Shown here piece after piece: positions 1 to 4,827 of a stretch of DNA of 6,122 nt. Each line of letters opens with the position of its first letter. The stretch's first letter is position 1. A program made the translations under genes and the position numbers. Below the pieces are notes generated by a model. That model was not told the origin of the DNA, did no database searches, and saw only the letters and a program-made list of their open reading frames with translations. Source of the stretch: Thermoplasmata archaeon (GTDB lineage Archaea; Thermoplasmatota; Thermoplasmata; UBA184); assembly GCA_027314845.1 (NCBI GenBank), contig DAHVAA010000100.1, positions 1 to 6,122 on the forward strand. The letters are read 5' to 3'.

Positions 1-416
1 CGGCAGACGAACAGGCGACGTTCGCTCCCGTCCCGGGCCTTGAACGGATAGACCCTCCAGTAGACGACCCTGAGAGGGGGCATCCCGGGACGGCCGAGCT
101 TCCGCTCGGCGGCGGTGCCGAGCTCGGGGCCGTGGCGGGACGCGAGGCGAAGGTCTCTCCGCCGGACGAGAGACCGGGGCACGGTGCGCGCGGCCAGGTA
201 CGCCCGGGCCCGCTCGAACGGGATCTCCTCGCCCCACTCGGCGTAGGTGGTCACGGACACCACGCCGGACGGACAGGCGTACACTTGCCAGAGCCCCGGG
301 AGCGGGCTCGCGAGGGATCGACCCCGTACCGGTCCATCGCAATGTCGGTAGCAGCGGGCGCCGCGCACCCGCTGTGTGGCGGCGAGCCACGACGGTAGCG
401 CGCCCGGTCGACTCAT
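1..416 (-). CDS. Partial CDS, unrecognised protein with N-terminal C-x3-C motif (3' end beyond window)
   Basis: I do not recognise this protein. The minus-strand frame is open from an ATG at 416-414 to the window edge, giving 138 codons. The visible part has Cys22-x3-Cys26 (CYRHC), a third Cys at 48 (in YACPSG) and one at 138 near the edge. The spacing hints at a metal-binding ribbon or knuckle, but no complete four-ligand set is visible. Aromatic and beta-rich segments (GLWQVYACPSGVVSVTTYAEW without its last residue, about 41-60, and LRVVYWRVYPF, about 115-125) look like folded protein, not a shadow frame. The start is well supported: it overlaps the TGA of the upstream thioredoxin-fold gene as ATGA, and a GGAGG sits 5 nt upstream, inside that gene. 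The pair is therefore probably co-transcribed and translationally coupled. Function is unknown; a redox or metal link to its partner is only inference from the cysteines. Confidence 0.7.
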   Translation of the reverse strand, partial: MSRPGALPSWLAATQRVRGARCYRHCDGPVRGRSLASPLPGLWQVYACPSGVVSVTTYAEWGEEIPFERARAYLAARTVPRSLVRRRDLRLASRHGPELGTAAERKLGRPGMPPLRVVYWRVYPFKARDGSERRLFVC

Positions 417-778
417 GCCGCCCTCCGGGCCCGCGCCTGCTGCAGCCAGTCGCTCGCGAGGAGGTCGTCCCAGGCCTTCTGGGTCCGCGCCACCTGCTCG
501 GAGAATCCGGTGAGCAGGTGTTGGACCGAGCCGTCCGACCATTCCAGGAAGACCTGCGGAATGAGGTAGTCCGGCGCCGGGTCGCCGAAACGGCGCACCA
601 GGCGATCCGCTTCCCGGACCTGGGCCTTGCGGTCGATGTCCAAGATCCGCAGCGGCACGCGGAGCCGTTGGGCGAGCCGACGGGCGTACTTCGTGGAAAG
701 AGGGACACAGTGCGGGCACCATTGGGCGAGCACGACCGTCAGTCGCGCGGCCCGGGGCGACGGCTTCGGTGGAGCCAT
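413..778 (-). CDS. Small thioredoxin/glutaredoxin-fold protein, CPHC active site
   Basis: This 121-residue cytosolic protein shows a minimal thioredoxin fold. A beta strand (about 12-19) leads into Trp20-Cys21-Pro-His-Cys24, the redox dithiol. Helix 25-40 and strand LRILDID (43-49) follow, then Ile73-Pro74 in the YLIPQVFLEW segment, which is the cis-Pro expected opposite the active site, and a C-terminal helix ending in an Arg-rich tail. A CPHC centre is DsbA-like or glutaredoxin-like and tends to be more oxidising than CGPC. No signal peptide or membrane segment is seen, so a cytosolic thiol oxidoreductase is most likely. The ATG at 778 has no SD but has a TAAG-containing box at about -27, fitting a leaderless start. 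It overlaps the next gene by four bases (ATGA) and diverges from a cupin gene. Substrates cannot be read from sequence. Confidence 0.85.
   Translation of the reverse strand: MAPPKPSPRAARLTVVLAQWCPHCVPLSTKYARRLAQRLRVPLRILDIDRKAQVREADRLVRRFGDPAPDYLIPQVFLEWSDGSVQHLLTGFSEQVARTQKAWDDLLASDWLQQARARRAA
422..426 (-). promoter_or_regulatory. Shine-Dalgarno GGAGG for the gene starting at 416
   Basis: The minus strand reads GGAGG, five bases before the ATG at 416, inside the last codons of the upstream thioredoxin-fold gene. It decides the start of the downstream gene and fits SD-led reinitiation at an ATGA overlap, unlike the SD-less first genes elsewhere in the window. Confidence 0.65.
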
Positions 779-798
779 GCCGATCGCAACGTCCCCGG

Positions 799-807
799 CC
801 TCTTAGG
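799..807 (-). promoter_or_regulatory. TATA-like box for the CPHC thioredoxin-fold gene
   Basis: The minus strand reads CCTAAGAGG at about -29 to -21 from the ATG at 778, with no SD between. An archaeal TATA box about 25 nt before a leaderless start would sit here. A related TTAAGAGG lies at nearly the same distance before the gene starting at 5405. Degenerate in a GC-rich genome, so tentative. Confidence 0.4.
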
Positions 808-845
808 TTCCCGGCGGGGCGGGTTCCGGGCCCGCGTAGCGGTAC

Positions 846-853
846 TTCTTAGG
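846..853 (+). promoter_or_regulatory. TATA-like box for the cupin gene
   Basis: TTCTTAGG lies at -33 to -26 from the ATG at 879. No SD precedes that ATG, so a leaderless transcript from this box is the simplest reading. It shares TCTTAGG with the box serving the divergent gene. Confidence 0.4.
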
Positions 854-878
854 GACCGTAGGTTCCTTCCCGTTCCGG

Positions 879-1292
879 ATGGTCGTCTCCCCGAGCCCGA
901 TCCGCGAGGAACCTCCCCCGAAGTGGGAGCCCGTCGGTTCGGGAGCGCAGATGCGTCGCATGGTGGCGGGGCCCGGGGCGGAGCTCATTCTCTACCGCCT
1001 CTCTCCGGGGATGCGCTTCGATCTCCATACCCATCCGAACAGCGAGCTCGGGGTTGTCCTCTCGGGGGAAGGAGACCTCTTGCTCCAAGACACCCGTCGG
1101 CCGGTGCGCCCGGGCGACTCGTTCTTCATCCCCCCGCACACGCCCCACGGGTTCGCGGTGCCGGCGAACGGCGAACCGGTCGTGATTCTGAACGCGGACG
1201 TGGACGTTCCGAAGGACGCGGTCGCGGCCCAGAGCGTGGTCCGCTCCGGGGAGACACCCCCCCGACCGAACGCCCGGGGCGGTCCCCGGTAG
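879..1292 (+). CDS. Single-domain cupin (cupin_2-type) metal-binding protein
   Basis: This 137-residue protein is a classic small cupin. Motif 1 is at residues 44-65, with His50-Thr-His52-x3-Glu56 and a closing Gly63/Gly65. Motif 2 is at 79-98, with the PGDSFFIPPHTPHGF segment giving His90 (His87 nearby). His50, His52, Glu56 and His90 form the usual metal site of a beta-barrel cupin. The N-terminal 24 residues are Pro-rich and the last 25 or so are a Pro/Arg/Gly tail, both probably disordered. An internal Met25 could be an alternative start, but the box at about -30 favours the ATG at 879. Cupins of this size include isomerases, dioxygenases and sugar- or ligand-binding regulators, and the sequence does not decide between them. 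It is divergent from the CPHC gene and convergent with the SDR gene, with 44 bp between stops. Confidence 0.88.
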   Translation: MVVSPSPIREEPPPKWEPVGSGAQMRRMVAGPGAELILYRLSPGMRFDLHTHPNSELGVVLSGEGDLLLQDTRRPVRPGDSFFIPPHTPHGFAVPANGEPVVILNADVDVPKDAVAAQSVVRSGETPPRPNARGGPR

Positions 1293-1336
1293 CCGCGCGG
1301 TTCCTCCCGGACGGCGCCCGGCGGCCCCGACCCGCC

Positions 1337-2164
1337 TCAGCCGGTACGGCGGGCGCTGTCCGACCCCGCCGCCGCCAGCAGCGGCAGGACCCCATTGCCC
1401 AGCCACTGGCCCCCGTCGACCGCAAGTACCTGGCCGGTGATGTAGCTCGCGCGAGAGCTCGCGAGGAACCGGACGGCTTCCGCGATCTCCTCGACGGTCC
1501 CGAATCGTCCGAGCGGCACTCCGCTCTTCACCGCGTCGACCACGGCCTCGCTGACCCAGAGCTGTGCGTCGGTACCCTCGGTGCGCACCGGCCCGGGGGC
1601 GACGGCATTGACCCGGATCCCATACCGCGCCCACTCGACCGCCAGCGTGCGGGTGAGGGCGAGCACCCCGGCCTTCGCCGCGGCCGAATGGGCCGTCCCC
1701 GGTCCGGCCATCCACGCATACGAGGCGATGATGTTCACGATCGAAGGGGCCGGCGACCGCTGGAGGAGCGGCAGCGCGCTGCGAGAGCAGTAGAAGGTTC
1801 CGTCGAGCACGATGCCGACGACGGCCCGCCACCCGTTCGGGGTGATCCGTTCCGCCGGGGCGAGGAAGTTCCCCGCGGCATTGTTGATCAGCACATCCAG
1901 ACGGCCGTACTCGGCCCGGACCGCTTCGACCAGGCGTTCGACCTGCTCGGGGACCCGCACGTCGGTCGGCACCTCGAGCACCCGCGCGCCCCGCCCTCGG
2001 AGCGCCGCCGCCCCTTCCGCCAGATGGGCGACGGACCGGCTGGCGATCGCGAGGTTGTAGCCGTCGGCCGCCAGCGCGGTGCCGATGGCCCGGCCGATCC
2101 CCGTACCTCCGCCGGTGATCAGGGCCACGGGTTTCGCGTCGTGGTGGCTCGCCGCTGCGCTCAC
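1337..2164 (-). CDS. Short-chain dehydrogenase/reductase of the 2,4-dienoyl-CoA reductase type
   Basis: This 275-residue SDR has the Rossmann motif TGGGTGIG at 17-24, an ASR segment at 41-43 (the Arg suits NADPH) and INNAAGNF at 93-100, the signature of the DECR branch. The normal YxxxK is absent: Ser160 replaces Tyr, with Lys164 following. Tyr149 lies 15 residues before the Lys. This reproduces the Asn/Tyr/Ser/Lys set of human mitochondrial DECR1 (Asn148, Tyr199, Ser210, Lys214), here Asn99, Tyr149, Ser160, Lys164. The expected role is NADPH reduction of 2,4-dienoyl-CoA (or trans-2-enoyl-CoA) in unsaturated acyl-CoA metabolism. The frame stays open upstream to 2539, but only the GTG at 2164 gives a normal family length, and a CCTTTTG box sits at -30 to -24. 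It follows the CGFC thioredoxin by 38 bp. A near-perfect palindrome covers -19 to +1. The acyl substrate is inferred. Confidence 0.88.
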   Translation of the reverse strand: MSAAASHHDAKPVALITGGGTGIGRAIGTALAADGYNLAIASRSVAHLAEGAAALRGRGARVLEVPTDVRVPEQVERLVEAVRAEYGRLDVLINNAAGNFLAPAERITPNGWRAVVGIVLDGTFYCSRSALPLLQRSPAPSIVNIIASYAWMAGPGTAHSAAAKAGVLALTRTLAVEWARYGIRVNAVAPGPVRTEGTDAQLWVSEAVVDAVKSGVPLGRFGTVEEIAEAVRFLASSRASYITGQVLAVDGGQWLGNGVLPLLAAAGSDSARRTG

Positions 2165-2183
2165 GAACCCGCGAGCGGGTTCG
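2164..2183. repeat. 20-bp inverted repeat between promoter box and start of the SDR gene
   Basis: CGAACCCGC-GA-GCGGGTTCG has two perfect 9-bp arms and a 2-bp centre. It runs from the first base of the SDR start codon to about -19, between the CCTTTTG box and the start. A dyad here could be an operator for a dimeric regulator or, less likely, a hairpin ending the upstream thioredoxin transcript (no T-run follows). Confidence 0.5.
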
Positions 2184-2187
2184 GAGG

Positions 2188-2194
2188 CAAAAGG
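2188..2194 (-). promoter_or_regulatory. TATA-like box for the SDR gene
   Basis: The minus strand reads CCTTTTG at -30 to -24 from the GTG at 2164, in the 38-bp gap after the thioredoxin stop. It is the most A/T-rich run in the gap and supports the GTG start as a leaderless one. Confidence 0.45.
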
Positions 2195-2202
2195 TTGTTG
2201 TC

Positions 2203-2571
2203 TCAGCGCTTCCAGGTCGGGGCGAGCGCGCGCCGGACCTTCTCGAGGTCCTCGCTCCCCAGCCCTTCCATCGGCCGTCCGTCCACGCGCGCGACCGATC
2301 GACCGTCCCGGAACACGATCACCGTCGGGACGATCTCGATATCGAACCGCTCCCACAGTGGATTGGCGAGGTCCGTGAGGTCCCCGACCGCGACGTGCGT
2401 GGCCCCGCCCTCGAGCGTGGCGAACGACGGAGCGAACGCCCGGCAGAAGCCGCACCACTGAGCGAGGAATCCGACCGTCCAGGTCCCGGGGCGGGCGAGG
2501 CGGTCGCCCTCGAACGCCTCCGGTCCGAGCCGCTCCCACCGGTCCACCGCCGGCGACCCGAAGGAACCCAT
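2203..2571 (-). CDS. Thioredoxin-family protein, CGFC active site
   Basis: This 122-residue protein has thioredoxin architecture. An N-terminal helix region (10-25) leads to strand TVGFLAQW, then Cys40-Gly-Phe-Cys43, helix 44-54, strand VAVGDLTD (60-67), Ile80-Val-Pro82-Thr (the cis-Pro), strands VIVFRDG and SVARVDG, and a C-terminal helix (LGSEDLEKVRRAL). CGFC differs from the textbook CGPC, so the redox potential may be shifted. No signal peptide is seen, so it is probably a cytosolic disulfide reductase; the reductase feeding it is not in the window. The ATG at 2571 gives the normal family length, while upstream codons in the same frame are Arg/Ser/Pro shadow sequence. It lies 34 bp after the eIF2B-like stop and 38 bp before the SDR, so the three may share transcription, although it also has its own upstream GCTATCC box. 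Confidence 0.9.
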   Translation of the reverse strand: MGSFGSPAVDRWERLGPEAFEGDRLARPGTWTVGFLAQWCGFCRAFAPSFATLEGGATHVAVGDLTDLANPLWERFDIEIVPTVIVFRDGRSVARVDGRPMEGLGSEDLEKVRRALAPTWKR

Positions 2572-2597
2572 CGATGATGGGCCCAGCGGGACCGGGC

Positions 2598-2604
2598 GGA
2601 TAGC
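2598..2604 (-). promoter_or_regulatory. TATA-like box for the CGFC thioredoxin gene
   Basis: The minus strand reads GCTATCC at -33 to -27 from the ATG at 2571, directly after the stop of the eIF2B-like gene. No SD precedes that ATG. Weak alone, but it matches the spacing seen at other starts here. Confidence 0.35.
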
Positions 2605-2605
2605 G

Positions 2606-3475
2606 TCAGCGGAACGCTCGCGACCGTCGGGCCCACGCCGTGCGGGGGATCCGACCGCGATCGGTCCAATACTCGTGGATCGCGCGGGCGGGGGTGCGGT
2701 CGAACCCGGACGGGATGCGACCGACCGGGGGCCGGCGCGGGACGAACTTCGCGGTGCCGGCGGCGACCACCACCGGGACCCCGGCCCGATGGGCCGCGAG
2801 CGCGAGCGACCGTGTCTTGACCTTGTGGAGAACACTTCCATCGGCGAAGATCGAGTCGGCCCCGATGAGGAGGAGGTCCACCCGCGACGCCCGAGCGCGC
2901 CCCGCGCGATCCGAGACCAGGTCGACGACGAGGCCCGCCCGCCGAAGTTCCCGCGCGAGCGTCCGTCCCTCGCCCCCGGGAAGGCTCTCGAGGACGACGA
3001 CCGTTCTCGGCCGGTGAGGGCCCCGCGCTGCCACGAGCACCTGCCGCACGGTGCCGCTCCGGCTGATCGTAAGGACCTCTCCGTGACGTGGGAGTCGGTC
3101 GCGGGCGACGCGGAGTATCCGCGGGAGCTCCCGGTCGAGGCGGCGCTGCCAACGGCGCGTCCACGCCCGGATGCGGCGCGGGGTGATCGGAGGTCCTCGC
3201 GGAAGGGCCCACTGACGCCACTCCTCGGACCATCGCCCGAAGAACCCCATCGCCGGCGGGAGCCTACGGAGGGCGCGCGCGACCGCGGCGACCCGGGGGC
3301 GAAGATCGACCGGTCCCGACCGCGGCCAGCGGCGGCCCTCCCGGTCGAGCGCGTTCAGGGTCGCGGTCGCGAGGCCGTGGGCCCCCTCCGTGCGGTTCCG
3401 GGCGAGGCGGTCCAGGGTCCGCAGCAGCGGATCCCCCGCGGGCGGCCGCGACCGCCTCCGGTATCCGGGCGTCAC
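2606..3475 (-). CDS. eIF2B alpha/beta/delta-family (R15P isomerase-like) protein lacking the catalytic Cys
   Basis: This 289-residue protein shows a mostly helical, Arg-rich N-terminal domain (about 15-130) and then the C-terminal Rossmann-like domain of the eIF2B/MtnA/ribose-1,5-bisphosphate isomerase superfamily. Landmarks are VVVLESLPGGEGRTLAREL (159-177), DLLLIGADSIFADGSVLHKV (200-219), VPVVVAAGTAKFVP (233-246) and FDRTP (258-262). Asp207 in GADSI corresponds to the catalytic Asp of R15P isomerase and MtnA. Where those enzymes have THCHS or THCNA with a catalytic Cys, this protein has LTISRSGTV (135-143), with no Cys. It is therefore probably not a standard isomerase; an archaeal aIF2B-like or regulatory role is one option. 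The start is GTG at 3475, giving family length with a TTCAAG box at -29 to -24; Met76 would remove the N-terminal domain. It is divergent from the esterase gene and leads a minus-strand run of three genes. Confidence 0.85.
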   Translation of the reverse strand: MTPGYRRRSRPPAGDPLLRTLDRLARNRTEGAHGLATATLNALDREGRRWPRSGPVDLRPRVAAVARALRRLPPAMGFFGRWSEEWRQWALPRGPPITPRRIRAWTRRWQRRLDRELPRILRVARDRLPRHGEVLTISRSGTVRQVLVAARGPHRPRTVVVLESLPGGEGRTLARELRRAGLVVDLVSDRAGRARASRVDLLLIGADSIFADGSVLHKVKTRSLALAAHRAGVPVVVAAGTAKFVPRRPPVGRIPSGFDRTPARAIHEYWTDRGRIPRTAWARRSRAFR

Positions 3476-3498
3476 AGCCTCGGGACCAACCGCCCCGA

Positions 3499-3504
3499 CT
3501 TGAA
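3499..3504. promoter_or_regulatory. Shared A/T-containing box in the divergent eIF2B-like/esterase promoter
   Basis: CTTGAA on the plus strand (TTCAAG on the minus) is the least GC-rich point of the 60-bp divergent gap. It is at -29 to -24 from the minus-strand GTG (3475), ideal for a leaderless start, and at -37 to -32 from the plus-strand ATG (3536), which would leave a leader of several bases. One box may set both promoters. Confidence 0.35.
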
Positions 3505-3535
3505 CTCGTGCCCTCTGGCGGCTCGAGGTCGCCGC

Positions 3536-4618
3536 ATGTCGATCCGAACGCCGATCGAGGCGCGCACGGAGAAGGTCTTTCCCCCCTCGCTCAAAGGAAG
3601 AGCGGAAGTCCACCGGTTCCCGAGCCGCGTGCTCGAAGGGAACCCCTGGGACGATCCGGTCGAGCGGGACCTGCCGGTCTATCTGCCCCCCTCCGGAACG
3701 ACCGAGGGACGCCCCCTCCTGCTGCTTCTTTCGGGCTACACGGGCGCCGGATGGATGCATTTCCAACGCCCGCGGTATCTCCAGGACTCCCTCGTCGGCC
3801 GCCTCGACCGGCTGATCCGAACCGGGGCGGCCGCGGAGGCGGTCATGGTCGCCCCCGATTGCCTCACGACGCTCGGCGGCAGCCAGTACCTGAACTCGAC
3901 CGCGACGGGCCGCTACGAAGACTACGTGATGCAGGAGGTCCTTCCCTGGGTGAGGGATCGGTACCGCACGGGCCCGACCGCGGTCCTCGGCACCTCCAGC
4001 GGAGGCTACGGCGCCTTCGTCCTCGCCCTGCGCCACCCGGAAACGCTCCGGGCGCTCGGCTCGAACGCCGGGGACGCCTACTTCGAATACTGCTACGCCG
4101 CGGAATTTCCCGCCGCGTTCCGGGCGATCCATGCGGCCGGCGGACCGGAGGCGTTGCTGAGGGAGTTCCTGTCCGGTCCCGTCAGCACGTTCCGACCGGG
4201 GAACCCCAAGGTGCAGGCGCTCGAGCACATGGGATACGCCTCCGCCTACTCGCCGGTCGAGGCCGAGCCCGGCCGGTTCGAGCTCCCGTTCGACCTCGAG
4301 GACGGCGGGTTGCGCCCGGAGGTGTGGGCGCGGTGGCTCGCGTGGGACCCCGTGCGCATGATCCGGACCGAGCGGTACCGGGACGCGCTCCGCCGGTTGG
4401 CGTACGTCTACGCCGACGGGGGTTCCCGCGATGAGTATGCGCTCGACATCGGCGCCCGCGTCTTTGCCGCCGAGGCGCGGCGGCAAGGGGTCACCGTCGA
4501 CCTCGAAGTGTTCGATGGGATCCACGCGGACGGCGGACCCCGGTACGACGTCATGATCCCCCGGCTCCTGACGGCCCTCGGCCATCCTCCGCCGGCGGCG
4601 GCCCGCGCATCCGTTTAG
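3536..4618 (+). CDS. Esterase D-type alpha/beta hydrolase (putative esterase, PF00756-like)
   Basis: This 360-residue hydrolase has a complete catalytic set. Strand LLLLLSGY (61-68) leads to the oxyanion region with GAGW. The nucleophile elbow is Gly152-Thr-Ser154-Ser-Gly156-Gly-Tyr-Gly. The acid is probably Asp299, in the GGSRDEYALDIGAR segment, and the base is His330, in EVFDGIHADGGPRYD. The RDE and FDG-x-H elements and the Y-x-x-Y/V-LP helix before the elbow (YEDYVMQEVLPWVRDRY, 127-143) are typical of esterase D, S-formylglutathione hydrolase and enterochelin-esterase relatives. No signal peptide is seen, so it is probably cytosolic. A likely substrate is a small acyl or thioester compound; this is not readable from sequence. 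The ATG at 3536 is chosen because the frame upstream is antisense to the eIF2B-like gene and has no domain. It is followed after 62 bp by the zinc-ribbon gene. Confidence 0.9.
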   Translation: MSIRTPIEARTEKVFPPSLKGRAEVHRFPSRVLEGNPWDDPVERDLPVYLPPSGTTEGRPLLLLLSGYTGAGWMHFQRPRYLQDSLVGRLDRLIRTGAAAEAVMVAPDCLTTLGGSQYLNSTATGRYEDYVMQEVLPWVRDRYRTGPTAVLGTSSGGYGAFVLALRHPETLRALGSNAGDAYFEYCYAAEFPAAFRAIHAAGGPEALLREFLSGPVSTFRPGNPKVQALEHMGYASAYSPVEAEPGRFELPFDLEDGGLRPEVWARWLAWDPVRMIRTERYRDALRRLAYVYADGGSRDEYALDIGARVFAAEARRQGVTVDLEVFDGIHADGGPRYDVMIPRLLTALGHPPPAAARASV

Positions 4619-4647
4619 TACCCGACGGAGTTGGACCGCGCGCGCTC

Positions 4648-4656
4648 GGGAAACGG
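4648..4656 (+). promoter_or_regulatory. Candidate promoter box for the zinc-ribbon microprotein
   Basis: GGGAAACGG lies at -33 to -25 from the ATG at 4681 and is the only A-run in the 62-bp gap after the esterase. No SD stands at proper spacing, so a leaderless start is possible. Low information content. Confidence 0.3.
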
Positions 4657-4680
4657 CCCGGCGAGGAGACGCACGGTTCG

Positions 4681-4827
4681 ATGCTCAAGGACGGTCAGAT
4701 CGTCTGCGACGGCTGTGGGTCGGTCATCTCGCGCCTCACCGAAGCGCCCGCCGAGGGATGGCCGCAGCTCCACAATCTCTGTTCGGCCTGCTACGCCGAG
4801 CTGAAGAAGCGGGCGCTCCCGCGTTAG
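4681..4827 (+). CDS. 48-residue zinc-ribbon microprotein (two CxxC knuckles)
   Basis: A short plus-strand frame encodes 48 residues with two zinc knuckles: Cys9-x2-Cys12 in VCDGCG and Cys34-x2-Cys37 in LCSACY, 21 residues apart. This is the layout of a treble-clef or zinc-ribbon fold binding one zinc. A Lys-rich helix (YAELKKRAL, 38-46) follows the second knuckle. Such mini-ribbons often bind nucleic acid or act as adaptors in archaea, but nothing here fixes the role. The paired CxxC motifs are hard to explain as chance, which is why I call it despite its length. The TAG stop at 4825-4827 overlaps, on the other strand, the TAA stop of the converging gene, so the two reading frames share four bases. 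It follows the esterase by 62 bp. Confidence 0.78.
   Translation: MLKDGQIVCDGCGSVISRLTEAPAEGWPQLHNLCSACYAELKKRALPR

Noticed and set aside
1293..1336. GC-rich inverted segments between the cupin and SDR stops as a shared terminator
   Set aside because: Partial self-complementarity is present but there is no T-run on either strand and no clear long stem; this is expected by chance at such GC content.
849..1832. 327-codon minus-strand frame across the cupin and SDR
   Set aside because: It overlaps two well-supported genes in other frames and has repetitive Arg/Gly composition with no motif.
374..2461. 695-codon plus-strand open frame spanning several genes
   Set aside because: It runs antisense to the CPHC and SDR genes and out of frame through the cupin. 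Its translation is Arg/Gly/Pro-rich with no domain. Long open shadows are expected in very GC-rich DNA.
2165..2539. N-terminal extension of the SDR to the ATG at 2539
   Set aside because: It would overlap nearly the whole CGFC thioredoxin gene in another frame, and the added 125 residues are Arg/Gly-rich without a fold.
2675..3535. Upstream extension of the esterase frame (287 codons on the plus strand)
   Set aside because: It is antisense to the eIF2B-like gene, low in hydrophobic structure and Arg/Pro-rich. The hydrolase domain starts after the ATG at 3536.
3476..4585. Upstream extension of the eIF2B-like frame (about 370 further codons on the minus strand)
   Set aside because: This part lies antisense to the esterase gene and shows no domain. 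The GTG at 3475 with its promoter box gives the normal family length.
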